Shown here one piece after another: positions 36,991 through 49,094 of a DNA stretch of 64,000 nt. Position numbers and translations under genes: made by a program. The stretch is from Mycolicibacterium nivoides (GTDB lineage: Bacteria; Actinomycetota; Actinomycetes; Mycobacteriales; Mycobacteriaceae), in assembly GCF_003855255.1 (NCBI RefSeq), contig NZ_CP034072.1, forward strand, positions 4,457,108-4,521,107, read 5' to 3'. Below the pieces are notes generated by a model. That model was not told the DNA's origin. It saw nothing but the letters and a program-made list of their open reading frames with translations, and made no database searches. Every line of letters starts with the position of its first letter. Within the stretch, counting starts at the first letter, position 1.

Positions 36991-39036
36991 TTACGGGCCG
37001 GTGGCCGGCATCCCGGTGTACGGCGGGTTCTTGGGCTCGGGAACCGGCAGTCCGCACCGCTTCAGGTCATAGAGCGGCACCCGGTCGATCCGGTACTTGG
37101 TGAACTCGTACGCGTGACCCAGGTTGGACAGGAACCGCCGCGGGCTCATCTCCCCGCGTACCGAGTTGAGCATCGACTCGGTGGCCGGACAGGCCAGCGC
37201 GGCCTCGGCCTGGGCAATCCATTCCTCGTCCAGGTAGGCCGGGATGTAAGGGCGGGTCTTGAGGAACGGCCCCTCGGCCACGGCCCAGTCCGGGAACAGG
37301 TTCTTGTCGTGGCCGATACGGCCGTCGGTCAACCGCTGGGTGTGCATCGCAAGCGGATTCGTCAGACCGATCTGGTCGATGACCCGGACGTCGAGGCCGA
37401 CATTCATGCCCAACATGCCCATGTTGGTGAAGAACACGGTGTGCGGGGTTCTCAACGCCCGCCGGTCCGCCGGGCTGAGATCGGGCGGAGGCGGGTAGGC
37501 GGGTACGACGTCCCATTGGTCGTAGTTGCCCGACGGCAGCAACAGCGCGCCGTCGGGGGTGTTGTTGATCGCCGTCAGCACCGCACGCATGCGCGGGTAG
37601 TCCAGGTAATCGGCAGCGGTCAACGGGTGCGCATGACCGGTGGCCTGCGAATAGAACCGGCGCTCGTCGACGATGCCGGTGTAGGTGACGCGCGTGCCGT
37701 CGGCGCCCAGGCCGGGCGAGTTGGCGGCCCAGATCGACCAGCCCACCACCGCGGCCCACAGCACGCTGGTGGCGGCGGCCAGCAGATAACCCGTCTCCCT
37801 GGTGAACTTGGTGCCGTCGGGCAGCACCACGGGTATCACCGCGACGGGCATCAGCATGCAGAACAGCGGTGTCAGCAACACCCGGCCGTGCATGAAGTCA
37901 CCGCCCTGGCGCACCCAGTAGATCGCCTGCAGCAGCCCGCTGACGAACATGAAAAGCACTACGGCAGCCGGACTTTGAACGGTACGGGCCAGCCAGCCGT
38001 AGCCGCGGGGCACCTGATGGCGCACCCACCACGGCCGGGTCCTTGTGGTCAGCAGGACGGCGCTGAGCGCGGCCAGCAGCATCACCGGTACCCACAACAG
38101 GTAGGGCTGGTTGAAATTGCTCAGATAGGTGAAGCCCTGGGACCATTTGGCGCCCGAGGCGTCCTTGGCCACCGCGGTCCCAGGCACGATCAGCGCGTAG
38201 TAACCCATCCGGAAGATCTGGTAGGCAACCGGCAGCAGTCCACCGGCCACCAGGATCAGGACGCGGCGGCGCCAGCCTCGCGCCGCGATCAGCATCATGA
38301 CCAGTGCGCCCCCGCCGATCAACGCCAGCTCGGGGCGGATCAGCACGCTCAGCCCGGCGACGGCGGCCAGCGCTCCTTCGAAGTACCGGCTGGAGACCGG
38401 ACCCGGCGCAGTCTTCGGGCTGCCACGACCGGCTGTTTTGGGAGCCGCGCGCAAAGCCTGCGACCAGCACACCATCATCCACCACAGCAGGCCCAAATAG
38501 GCCAGCACCAAACCGTTTTCGAGCCCCGAGGTGGCGAAGTCGCGGGCCGGCGGGACCGCGATGTAGACCAGCGCACCCGCGGGCAGCAGCAGCGCCCGGC
38601 GGCCTTGCAGGCTCGGGGCGTACAGCCGGCCGGTGCCCAGCATCGCCAGCACGACGCCGAGCACGCTCAGCGTCAGCGCGAAGGCCAGCGCCACGTACTC
38701 CATCCGCACCGGGCCGCCGAGCCATGCGCCCAGCGTCACCAGGTAGGTCCACACCGTTGAGGTGTTGGCCTCGATCCGCTCACCCGCGTTGAAGACAGGG
38801 CCGTTGCCCGCCAACAGGTTCCGCACCGTGCGCAGCACGATCAGGCCGTCGTCGGCGATCCAGCGGCGCTGCCAGGCGCCCCAGCCGAACAGCCCGGCGA
38901 CCACGACCACACTCACCCACAGGCTGATCCGTACCGTGACGTCGTACGGAAACACCGGCCAGCGCGACAACCGGTCACCGACGCCGCCCGCCAGGCGGCG
39001 CAGAGTGATTCGGTCAGCTGAAGTAGACAGCTGCAC
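36991..39036 (-). CDS. aftB: Terminal beta-(1,2)-arabinofuranosyltransferase AftB
   Basis: This is a 681-residue GT-C membrane enzyme that adds the terminal beta-1,2-arabinose that receives mycolates. After a short cytoplasmic N-terminus, the first helix (39-55) leads to the catalytic Asp pair in WIADDGLIV (Asp62-Asp63), followed by the GERIEANTST region. About ten more helices and a soluble C-terminal domain (from about 480) follow. The GTG start at 39036 overlaps the ubiA 3' end by 23 bp. It is the last gene of the glf-glfT2-PAP2-ubiA-aftB operon (Rv3805c type). Confidence 0.94.
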   Translation of the reverse strand: MQLSTSADRITLRRLAGGVGDRLSRWPVFPYDVTVRISLWVSVVVVAGLFGWGAWQRRWIADDGLIVLRTVRNLLAGNGPVFNAGERIEANTSTVWTYLVTLGAWLGGPVRMEYVALAFALTLSVLGVVLAMLGTGRLYAPSLQGRRALLLPAGALVYIAVPPARDFATSGLENGLVLAYLGLLWWMMVCWSQALRAAPKTAGRGSPKTAPGPVSSRYFEGALAAVAGLSVLIRPELALIGGGALVMMLIAARGWRRRVLILVAGGLLPVAYQIFRMGYYALIVPGTAVAKDASGAKWSQGFTYLSNFNQPYLLWVPVMLLAALSAVLLTTRTRPWWVRHQVPRGYGWLARTVQSPAAVVLFMFVSGLLQAIYWVRQGGDFMHGRVLLTPLFCMLMPVAVIPVVLPDGTKFTRETGYLLAAATSVLWAAVVGWSIWAANSPGLGADGTRVTYTGIVDERRFYSQATGHAHPLTAADYLDYPRMRAVLTAINNTPDGALLLPSGNYDQWDVVPAYPPPPDLSPADRRALRTPHTVFFTNMGMLGMNVGLDVRVIDQIGLTNPLAMHTQRLTDGRIGHDKNLFPDWAVAEGPFLKTRPYIPAYLDEEWIAQAEAALACPATESMLNSVRGEMSPRRFLSNLGHAYEFTKYRIDRVPLYDLKRCGLPVPEPKNPPYTGMPATGP

Positions 39037-39955
39037 CGATGGTTCCGATCCACGCCAGGAACAGGATCTGCAGCACTCGGTCTTTCAGCGCGATCTCCTC
39101 TGGCTCACCGGCGATGCCACCATCGATGTCAACGGCATAACGCAGGATCGCGATGGTGAACGGAACCATCGTGATCGCATACCACGACGCATCCTGGCCG
39201 TCGAGCCCCAGAGCATCGTTGGCACTGTCGCGCCCGAATGCCCACAGGCCGTAGCAGAGCACCATCGCGGTCGCCGACAACGTCCAGACGAAACGCAGGT
39301 AGCTGCTGGTGTAACTCTCCAGCGACTTGCGGATCTTGGCGCCCGTGCGCTCGGCCAGCTGCAGTTCGGCGAACCGCTTGCCTGCTGCCATGAACAGCGA
39401 GCCGAAGGCCATCACCAACAGGAACCATTGCGACAACGGGATATCGGCGGCCACGCCACCGGCGATGGCGCGGAGCAGGAAGCCCGAGGACACGATGCAG
39501 ATGTCGAGCACGGCCTGGTGCTTGAGCCCGAAGCAGTAGGCCAACTGGATGGCGATGTACACCGCCATCACCAATGCCAGATTCGGTGTCAGCAGCCACG
39601 AGATGCCCAGCGAGGCCAGCGCGAGCACGACCGCCAGCACGTAGGCCAGTGACTGCGGCACCACGCCTGCGGCGATGGGCCGGAACCGTTTGGTGGGATG
39701 GGCGCGGTCGGCCTCGACGTCGCGCGCGTCGTTGACCAGATAGATCGATGATGCCGCCAGGCAGAACACCACGAAGGCGATCGACACCTTGTACGCGAGG
39801 TCGGCGTAGTTGTACTCGATGCCGCTGCCGACCGCAGCCAGCGGCGCGGCCAGCACCAGCAGGTTCTTGATCCACTGGCGCGGACGGATCGCCTTGATCA
39901 GCCCGGAGGCCAGATTCTTGGGCGGCCCGAGCTCCGGCTGCGCTTCCTCACTCAT
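39014..39955 (-). CDS. ubiA: Decaprenyl-phosphate phosphoribosyltransferase UbiA (DPPR synthase)
   Basis: This is a 313-residue UbiA-superfamily membrane enzyme. It joins 5-phosphoribosyl-1-diphosphate to decaprenyl phosphate, the first step toward decaprenyl-phosphoryl-arabinose. The metal-binding motif NDARDVEAD (Asn75-Asp83) and the later Lys/Asp segment (FGLKHQAVLDICIV) are present, with about nine helices. It matches Rv3806c, a locus where mutations raise ethambutol resistance. The start overlaps the preceding PAP2 stop (ATGA) and the 3' end overlaps aftB, so translation is coupled along the operon. Confidence 0.95.
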   Translation of the reverse strand: MSEEAQPELGPPKNLASGLIKAIRPRQWIKNLLVLAAPLAAVGSGIEYNYADLAYKVSIAFVVFCLAASSIYLVNDARDVEADRAHPTKRFRPIAAGVVPQSLAYVLAVVLALASLGISWLLTPNLALVMAVYIAIQLAYCFGLKHQAVLDICIVSSGFLLRAIAGGVAADIPLSQWFLLVMAFGSLFMAAGKRFAELQLAERTGAKIRKSLESYTSSYLRFVWTLSATAMVLCYGLWAFGRDSANDALGLDGQDASWYAITMVPFTIAILRYAVDIDGGIAGEPEEIALKDRVLQILFLAWIGTIGAAVYFS

Positions 39956-40485
39956 CGGCCACAGTCTCCTTCGGCCCCAACACCGGCAGTTTTTCCGACC
40001 ACAGAACCCACGAGCGTCCCCACGGCCACGCCGGTCACTACGTCGGTGGGATAGTGCACACCCAGCACCAGGCGCGACAGCGCCATGGGAACCACCAGAA
40101 CCGCGCGCAGCGGCAGACCCGTGGTCCGGGCCAACAGTACGGCGGCCGCCGCGGTCGAGGTGGCATGTGCCGATGGGAAACTCAACCGGCTCGGCGTGCC
40201 GACGTTCACTGCGATGGCCGGATGATGCGGGCGCTCACGACGCACCACCCGCTTGATCAGGACGGCGGCGGCATGGGCCAGAAACGCACCGGCGCCCACC
40301 GCCAGCCATGACTTGCGCTTGGCCGGCTGGGCCAGCGCACCGGCGGCCGCGACCGCGAGCCAACCCAGGCTGTGTTCACCGAAGTGCGACAGCGCACGCG
40401 CGCCGCTCAGCACGCCCGGTCTGGTGGCCAGGGCCGACTGCACGGCAACCAACACGGCGTCCTCGCCGCGCGGGGCATCGGTCAT
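39952..40485 (-). CDS. PAP2-family phosphatase (Rv3807c type)
   Basis: This is a 177-residue membrane phosphatase with the three acid-phosphatase motifs: KRVVRRERP, PSAHATST and SRLVLGVHYPTD. In M. tuberculosis the Rv3807c protein is proposed to remove the 5-phosphate from decaprenyl-phosphoryl-5-phosphoribose after UbiA. The gene order glfT2-PAP2-ubiA, with a 1-bp gap and then an ATGA overlap, supports this. Biochemical assignment in the family is not fully settled. Confidence 0.88.
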   Translation of the reverse strand: MTDAPRGEDAVLVAVQSALATRPGVLSGARALSHFGEHSLGWLAVAAAGALAQPAKRKSWLAVGAGAFLAHAAAVLIKRVVRRERPHHPAIAVNVGTPSRLSFPSAHATSTAAAAVLLARTTGLPLRAVLVVPMALSRLVLGVHYPTDVVTGVAVGTLVGSVVGKTAGVGAEGDCGR

Positions 40486-40486
40486 G

Positions 40487-43701
<3,215 letters not shown>

Positions 43702-43773
43702 TTAGACAAAGGGCCCAGGTCGCAATTCGCTCACAATTCAATATCGTCACTCTAGACCCACTAGTCACAGCCT

Positions 43774-43779
43774 TAACAT
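43774..43779 (+). promoter_or_regulatory. Probable -10 of pirG
   Basis: TAACAT (43774-43779) lies in the 242-bp glf-pirG divergent spacer in AT-richer sequence. A start near 43786 would give a 5' leader of about 118 nt ending in a GAGGAGAC ribosome site. No strong -35 is seen. Confidence 0.4.
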
Positions 43780-43904
43780 CGATCTCATCGGTATTCATGG
43801 GCTTCACAGCATCTGGTCCGGAACCGCCGATGAAGAAGCGGAGAGCACCCCAACGTGCGATCCGAAGTGCAGTCCTTCGCTGCAAACATATTGAGGAGAC
43901 TTCC

Positions 43905-44843
43905 GTGCCGAACCGCCGTCGACGCAAGCTCTCGACAGCCATGAGCGCAGTCGCCGCAGTGGCAGTCGCAAGTCCAGTCGCCCTAGTTGCCGTGTCGCAG
44001 CTTTCCCCCGCGCCGCAGGAGCGCGAGTTCACCCAGGCCGCGCTGGTCACCGACCTGCCCGGTGAACTGATGTCCGCACTGTCGCAGGGCCTGTCCCAGT
44101 TCGGCGTCAACCTGCCGCCGATGCCGTTTCTCAACAGCTCCACCCCAGCACCATCACTGGGTTCACCGACCCTGACCTCACCCGGTCTGGCGTCGCCGGG
44201 GCTGACGTCGCCAGGGCTCACCGCACCGGGCCTGACCGACCCCGGGCTGACCTCGCCCGGACTCACGTCGCCGGGGCTCACGTCACCGGGGCTGACCTCC
44301 CCTGGCCTCGCCTCGCCTGACGCCTCGCTGACCAGCCCCAACGGCCTGTCGCCGAGTTTGACCTCGCCGACGGCCGGCCTTCCGGCCACACCGGGTGGAC
44401 TGACCAACCCGGCACTCACCCCGCCGACCGCCGGCTCGCTCACCAACCCGGCACTGACGCCGGCGGGAGCCACGCCGGGCGGGCTGACCACCACGCCCGC
44501 TGGACTGGGAGGTGGGGGCCTGACCTCGCCGACGGGCCTCGACCCGGCACTGTCCGGCGGCCTGGGCGCCCCGGGTGAGGTCCCGATCTCGGCTCCGATC
44601 GGGCTCGATCCCAGTGCGGGCACCTACCCGCTGCTGGGCGCCGACCCGTCGCTGGCCGCGATGCCCGCCACCGGCGGTGGCGGTGGCGGACTGTTCGGCG
44701 ACCTGTCGAGCGCTGCCAACCAACTCGGCGCCGGCCAGGCCATCGACCTGCTCAAGGGCATGGTGATGCCGGCGATCACGTCGGCGATGAAGGCCCCGGC
44801 GGCTGCGGTGCCGCCGCCCCCGGCCCCCGCGCCAGTCCCGTAA
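43905..44843 (+). CDS. erp: Exported repetitive protein Erp/PirG
   Basis: This is a 312-residue secreted/wall-associated protein needed for envelope integrity and, in pathogens, virulence. The GTG at 43905 (VPNRRRRKLS) has a GAGGAGAC ribosome site; upstream in-frame sequence is non-coding. A signal peptide covers about 1-35. The conserved N-domain contains LVTDLPGELMSALSQGLSQF (49-68). Nine tandem PGLTS-type pentapeptides occupy 93-137, followed by looser LTSP/LTNPA repeats. The conserved C-domain (GLDPSAGTYPLLG, NQLGAGQAIDLLKGM) leads to a Pro-rich tail. Position equals Rv3810. Confidence 0.94.
   Translation: MPNRRRRKLSTAMSAVAAVAVASPVALVAVSQLSPAPQEREFTQAALVTDLPGELMSALSQGLSQFGVNLPPMPFLNSSTPAPSLGSPTLTSPGLASPGLTSPGLTAPGLTDPGLTSPGLTSPGLTSPGLTSPGLASPDASLTSPNGLSPSLTSPTAGLPATPGGLTNPALTPPTAGSLTNPALTPAGATPGGLTTTPAGLGGGGLTSPTGLDPALSGGLGAPGEVPISAPIGLDPSAGTYPLLGADPSLAAMPATGGGGGGLFGDLSSAANQLGAGQAIDLLKGMVMPAITSAMKAPAAAVPPPPAPAPVP
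44181..44315 (+). repeat. 15-bp tandem repeats coding PGLTS in erp
   Basis: Nine in-frame 15-bp units encode PGLAS, PGLTS, PGLTA, PGLTD, four PGLTS and PGLAS. Synonymous variation between units is visible, so the array is not entirely recent. Repeat number is known to vary among mycobacterial erp alleles. Confidence 0.9.
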
Positions 44844-44863
44844 GACAAAGGCCCGGTTGAGAG

Positions 44864-44902
44864 AACGGCACCGCAGAAGCCATCCGGCTCTGCGGTGCCG
44901 TT
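44864..44902 (+). terminator. Hairpin terminator after erp
   Basis: A perfect 14-bp stem (44864-44877 AACGGCACCGCAGA with 44889-44902) closes an 11-nt loop 20 bp past the erp stop. The T-tract is weak (TTGCCTG). Confidence 0.8.
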
Positions 44903-44940
44903 GCCTGTGAAAGACACGCGCGGACCGTGTCGAATCATTC

Positions 44941-44972
44941 GTAACATCAGACTCATACGTAACATCAGTCCG
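44941..44972 (+). promoter_or_regulatory. Duplicated -10 region and leaderless start of the amidase gene
   Basis: GTAACATCAG occurs at 44941-44950 and again at 44959-44968, 18 bp apart. The second contains TAACAT (44960-44965) 6 nt before the GTG at 44972. The first may be a second -10 giving a short leader, or the pair may be a direct-repeat binding site. Confidence 0.5.
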
Positions 44973-46588
44973 TGCAGTCCCGTCGCCCCGCGCCGTCGAT
45001 TCTCTTCACCGCACTTGCGGCGACGGTCGTGATCGTGCCGTGGGCGATCTCCGGATCCGAGTTCGGCAAAGACCCCAACCCATCCGATGCTGCACCGCAA
45101 CTCACACAGCAACCGCTGGACAACCTCGCGGTCGGCGAGAGCATCCGCGAGGTCCATCAGGACACCCCGTTCTCGATGGTCGCGCTCACCTCACCGGACC
45201 TGCGCGGAACCTCCGCCCGGGTCCGGGCCCGTAAGGACGACGGCACCTGGGGCCCCTGGTATCAGGCGGAGAACCTCGACGGCGTCGGCGCCGACACTCC
45301 CGGACCGCGCGGCACCGAACCGGTGTTCGTCGGCCGCACCACCACCGTGCAGATCGCCGTCACCCGCGCGCCGCAGGCACCCGTACCGCCGCCCGGCCAG
45401 GCCGCGAAGCCCGGGCCGGCCAAGCCGGCACTCGGCTATGTGCCCGCCAACGTCGAAGCACCCATCGGCCAGAACGTCACCGCGGTGCTGATCAGCCCGC
45501 CCCAGGCCCCCGTCGACGTCGGGCCACTCCCGACCGCCGCCATCAACCCCGGCCAACCGCCGACCATCATCAGCCGCGCACAATGGGGCGCCAACGAAGC
45601 GATGCGATGCGGGAACACCGTGTACGACAAGGGCATCCGGGCCGGCATCGTGCACCACACGGCGGGCAGCAACGACTACGCCCCCGAGGATTCGGCGGGC
45701 ATCATCCGGTCGATCTACGAGTACCACACCCGCGAGCTGGGCTGGTGCGACATCGCCTACAACGCCATGGTCGACAAGTACGGCCAGGTCTTCGAGGGCC
45801 GCGCTGGCGGCATGGACAAGCCCGTCGAGGGTTCCCACACCGGCGGATTCAACATCGACACCTGGGGCGTGGCGATGCTGGGCGATTTCGACGTCGTGCC
45901 ACCCACCGAGATCCAGGTGCGCAACACCGGCCGACTCCTGGGCTGGCGCCTCGGCCTCGATCACATCGACCCGCGCGGCAGCGTCGTACTCACCTCGGCC
46001 GGCGGATCGTTCACCCACTTCCCGCGCGGAGCCACCCCCACCCTGCCGACGATCTTCACCCACCGCGACGTCGGCATCACCGACTGCCCCGGCAACGCGG
46101 CGTACGCCCAGATGGACCGCATCCGCGACATCGCCGCCCGGTTCAACCAGCCACCCGGCCCGGCCGACCTGGCCGAACAGATGCGTGGCGGCGCGATCTA
46201 CGCCCGGTGGCAGGCCGAAGGCGGTGCGAACGGCATGCTGGGCAATCCGACATCACCCGAGGCCGCCGGTGAAGGCACCGCGCGCTATGCGACCTTCGAG
46301 CGCGGCGTCGTGTACTGGTCACCGGACAGCGGCGCTGAGCCGGTCACCGGCGCCATCTACGAAGCATGGGGAACGCTCGGTTTCGAGCGGGGAATCCTGG
46401 GCCTTCCGACCAGTTCCGAGATTCCCGAACCCCAGTGGATCGTGCAGAACTTCCAGCACGGCACGCTGAACTTCGACCGCGAGAAGGGCACGGTCACCCG
46501 CGTGGTCGACGGTGTGCCGGTGGAACTGCCGCCGCCGCCAGCCGATCAGCAGCCGGTGCAACTGGAGCGCTTCACCCCGATCACCTGA
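44972..46588 (+). CDS. Exported N-acetylmuramoyl-L-alanine amidase/PGRP with LGFP repeats (Rv3811 type)
   Basis: This is a 538-residue secreted wall protein. A signal/anchor helix covers 10-27. A beta-rich N-domain (60-135) and Pro/Ala linker precede an Amidase_2/PGRP domain at about 198-385. The zinc-type residues are His228 or His229 (IVHHTAG), His364 and Cys372 (FTHRDVGITDCPG). C-terminal LGFP repeats follow (GMLGNPTSPE, GILGLPTSSE; about 400-510), which bind the wall arabinogalactan/peptidoglycan. It should cleave the amide between muramic acid and L-alanine. Its place beside erp equals Rv3811. Confidence 0.9.
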   Translation: MQSRRPAPSILFTALAATVVIVPWAISGSEFGKDPNPSDAAPQLTQQPLDNLAVGESIREVHQDTPFSMVALTSPDLRGTSARVRARKDDGTWGPWYQAENLDGVGADTPGPRGTEPVFVGRTTTVQIAVTRAPQAPVPPPGQAAKPGPAKPALGYVPANVEAPIGQNVTAVLISPPQAPVDVGPLPTAAINPGQPPTIISRAQWGANEAMRCGNTVYDKGIRAGIVHHTAGSNDYAPEDSAGIIRSIYEYHTRELGWCDIAYNAMVDKYGQVFEGRAGGMDKPVEGSHTGGFNIDTWGVAMLGDFDVVPPTEIQVRNTGRLLGWRLGLDHIDPRGSVVLTSAGGSFTHFPRGATPTLPTIFTHRDVGITDCPGNAAYAQMDRIRDIAARFNQPPGPADLAEQMRGGAIYARWQAEGGANGMLGNPTSPEAAGEGTARYATFERGVVYWSPDSGAEPVTGAIYEAWGTLGFERGILGLPTSSEIPEPQWIVQNFQHGTLNFDREKGTVTRVVDGVPVELPPPPADQQPVQLERFTPIT

Positions 46589-46600
46589 TCGCTCGGCGCG

Positions 46601-47428
46601 TCAGGACCACCAGCGTTCCAGCACGTGGGCCACACCGTCCTCGGCGTTGGTCACGGTGATCTCGTCGGCCGCGTCCACCGCCTCGGGGTGCGCATTGCCC
46701 ATCGCCACACCCCGCCCCGCCCAGCGCAGCATCGGTATGTCATTGGGCATGTCGCCGAAGGTCACGATGTCGCCGGCGGTCAGCCCCAGCGGGCCCGCCA
46801 ACTCCTCGACACCGGTGGCCTTGCTGATGCCCAGCGGCACCACCTCGATCAGGCCGTTGTTGGTCGAGTAGGTGATATCGCCCTGCAAACCAATGTGTTT
46901 GAGCAGTTCGGCGGCCATGTCGGCGCTGCGTGCGCCGGCCTTGCGGATGAGCAGCTTGACCGCGGGAGCACTGAGCAGATCCTCGACCGAAACCTCGGTG
47001 TTGTCCGGGTTGAGCCAGGCGTGCTCGTATCCCGGTGAGCTGACGAACTGCGGGGTCGCCGCGTCGTGCGCGGAGGAGCCCACCCGTTCCACAGCCAGCC
47101 CCGCGCCGGGGATCACCCGCGTGGCGATCTCGGCGAGCTCGCCGAGCACGTCGACCGACAGCGTGTGGGCCGAGACGATCCGATCGGTGGCCGGGTCATA
47201 GATCACCGCGCCGTTGGCGCACACCGCCATCGGCGCCAAGCCGAGACCGTCGACCACCGGTGCGATCCAGCGTGGCGGGCGCCCGGTGGCCAGCACGAAC
47301 GTCGCCCCAGCCTCGACCGCGGCCTGTACCGCCGCCCGGGTGCGCGGCGTGACCTTCTCGTCCTCGTCGAGCAGCGTTCCGTCCACGTCGGTGGCGATCA
47401 GCCCCGGCGCCCGCTCGGCACTCGTCAC
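46601..47428 (-). CDS. Cof-type HAD phosphatase (Rv3813c type)
   Basis: This is a 275-residue HAD-superfamily hydrolase, type IIB (Cof). Motif I is DVDGT with Asp14 nucleophile and Asp16; motif II is TGRPP; motif IV is GDMPND. The large alpha/beta cap between motif II and III is present. Substrates of such enzymes are sugar phosphates or flavin/nucleotide phosphates and cannot be told apart from sequence. The GTG start overlaps the preceding acyltransferase stop (GTGA). It converges on the amidase gene with a 12-bp gap. Confidence 0.88.
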   Translation of the reverse strand: MTSAERAPGLIATDVDGTLLDEDEKVTPRTRAAVQAAVEAGATFVLATGRPPRWIAPVVDGLGLAPMAVCANGAVIYDPATDRIVSAHTLSVDVLGELAEIATRVIPGAGLAVERVGSSAHDAATPQFVSSPGYEHAWLNPDNTEVSVEDLLSAPAVKLLIRKAGARSADMAAELLKHIGLQGDITYSTNNGLIEVVPLGISKATGVEELAGPLGLTAGDIVTFGDMPNDIPMLRWAGRGVAMGNAHPEAVDAADEITVTNAEDGVAHVLERWWS

Positions 47429-48186
47429 TTTTTTCCCGTCGCTTCATGCTCGGCACGCCTGCGCGCGCGTTCGGCCAACTCCGCCTCGTCCAGCCGCTTG
47501 GCCTCAGCCAACGTGGGCGCGCTGCCACCGAGCCGGTTGGGAACCCAGTATGCCCCCGCGGGCGCGGGGTAGTCCTGCTGAGCCCGGCCCAGCAGGGCCG
47601 ACATGGCGGCCCGCAGGGTGTCATCGATCTGGGCCACCGAACCCGTCGCCGTGATCGGCTCGCCCACCACCACGCTCACCGGAATCTTCTTGCGCCCCAG
47701 CGATTTCGGGTGATCCTTGGTCCAGATGCGCTGCGCGCCCCAGACGATCAGCGGAATGATGGGCACACCGGCTTCCAGGGCCATGCGCGCCGCGCCGGTC
47801 TTGAAGTCCTTGAGCTCGAAGGCGCGACTGATCGTGGCCTCCGGATACACCCCGACCAGCTCGCCGCGGCGCAACGCGTCCACCGCCGCGGCGTAGGCGC
47901 CCGCGCCGGCCCGGCGGTCCACCGGGATCGTCCCGGTGTGTTTGATCAGGTAGCCCACGGGCTGCACGTGCTCCATCTCCGCCTTGATCATGAACCGCAT
48001 CCGGCGACCACGCTCGGTCGCGGCCAGGGCGGCGGGCAGGAAGTCCACGTAGCTGGTGTGGTTGATGGCGATGACAGCACCGCCGGTGGCGGGCAGATTG
48101 TCCACCCCGCAGAAGGTGATCCGGGTTCCGGTCGCCCGCACCGCGAGCCCGGCGGCGATCTCCAAACTTCGGAAAACCGGTTCCAT
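47425..48186 (-). CDS. PlsC-type 1-acyl-glycerol-3-phosphate acyltransferase (second of pair)
   Basis: This is a 253-residue membrane-associated acyltransferase. The ATG at 48184-48186 (MEPVFRSLEI) is used; longer readings run into the paralogue in another frame. The catalytic HX4D motif is NHTSYVDF, and the acceptor motif is VYPEATISR. It resembles the Rv3814c-Rv3816c group of phospholipid acyltransferases. It follows a close paralogue after 7 bp. Acyl donor and acceptor are inferred only from family. Confidence 0.88.
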   Translation of the reverse strand: MEPVFRSLEIAAGLAVRATGTRITFCGVDNLPATGGAVIAINHTSYVDFLPAALAATERGRRMRFMIKAEMEHVQPVGYLIKHTGTIPVDRRAGAGAYAAAVDALRRGELVGVYPEATISRAFELKDFKTGAARMALEAGVPIIPLIVWGAQRIWTKDHPKSLGRKKIPVSVVVGEPITATGSVAQIDDTLRAAMSALLGRAQQDYPAPAGAYWVPNRLGGSAPTLAEAKRLDEAELAERARRRAEHEATGKK

Positions 48187-48193
48187 AGGCGGC

Positions 48194-48994
48194 TTACCCC
48201 GGAGCCCCGGTGGGTTCGATGGGGCCGGCAGGCCCAGCGGGTCCGGCCTCAGCTCTCTTGGCCGCCTTCGCGGCCGCCTCGTCGGCATCCATCCGGTTGG
48301 CCTCGGCCAGCGTCGGCGCCGAACCGCCCAGGCGGTGCGGCACCCAGAACTCACCGGGCGGATACGGCCCGTAGGCGTCCTGCACCTGGGCGAGCAGGTG
48401 TTGCATGCGCGAATGCAGCAATGCGGTGAGTTCGGCTGCGGGCAGCGTCGGCTGGATGGGCTCGCCCACCGCGATCGAGATCGGCACCTTGGGCCGATAC
48501 AGGTTCTTCGGGTGCCCCTTGGTCCAGATGCGCTGCGCGCCCCACACGATGTGCGGCACGATCGGCACACCGGCCTCGATCGCCATCCGTGCGGCGCCGG
48601 ACTTGAAGTCCTTGATCTCGAAGCTGCGGCTGATGGTCGCTTCCGGGTACACCCCGACCAGCTCACCGGCCTTGAGGTAGTCGACGGCGGCCTCGAACGA
48701 GCCGGCCCCGCTGTCGCGATCCACCTCGATGTGGCGCAGGCTGCGCATGATCGGCCCGGTGACCTTGTTGTCGAAGACTTCCTTCTTTGCCATGAAACGC
48801 ACCTTGCGGCCGCGCTTCTGCAGGTAGGTCGGCAAGCCGGCGAAGGTGAAGTCGAAGTAGCTGGTGTGGTTTATGGCCACCACCGCACCGCCGGCGACGG
48901 GGATGTTCTCCACCCCGGTCACGGTGAACTTCAGCCCCTGCAGCCGCCAGGCCAGCCGAGCGAGTTGTATGACAGTCCCGTATACCGGTTCCAC
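48194..48994 (-). CDS. PlsC-type 1-acyl-glycerol-3-phosphate acyltransferase (first of pair)
   Basis: This is a 266-residue paralogue of the downstream gene (shared FKTGAARM/FKSGAARM, WGAQRIWTK, RLGGSAPTLAEA). HX4D is NHTSYFDF and the second motif is VYPEATISR. The C-terminal tail is Ala/Pro-rich. GTG start at 48994 is preceded by TAGGCT 6 nt upstream (leaderless type). It opens a leftward operon acyltransferase-acyltransferase-HAD. M. tuberculosis has three related genes here; this window has two, which may reflect loss or lineage-specific duplication. Confidence 0.88.
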   Translation of the reverse strand: MEPVYGTVIQLARLAWRLQGLKFTVTGVENIPVAGGAVVAINHTSYFDFTFAGLPTYLQKRGRKVRFMAKKEVFDNKVTGPIMRSLRHIEVDRDSGAGSFEAAVDYLKAGELVGVYPEATISRSFEIKDFKSGAARMAIEAGVPIVPHIVWGAQRIWTKGHPKNLYRPKVPISIAVGEPIQPTLPAAELTALLHSRMQHLLAQVQDAYGPYPPGEFWVPHRLGGSAPTLAEANRMDADEAAAKAAKRAEAGPAGPAGPIEPTGAPG

Positions 48995-49006
48995 GTAGCC
49001 AGCCTA
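48995..49006 (-). promoter_or_regulatory. Leaderless-type promoter of the acyltransferase operon
   Basis: TAGGCT (49001-49006, minus strand) is followed after 6 nt by the GTG start. No Shine-Dalgarno is present. Confidence 0.5.
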
Positions 49007-49094
49007 GTGCCAGCGTGTACGGCCACGTACCCGGTCACCGGGAGCGCGGCAAATTCGGTGGACGGAACAACGGCGGGCGGCGACACTGACGCGG

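Noticed and set aside
48187..48666. Upstream extension of the second acyltransferase
   Set aside because: It is Arg/Ser-rich out-of-frame sequence over the first acyltransferase gene; the ATG at 48186 matches the paralogue's start.
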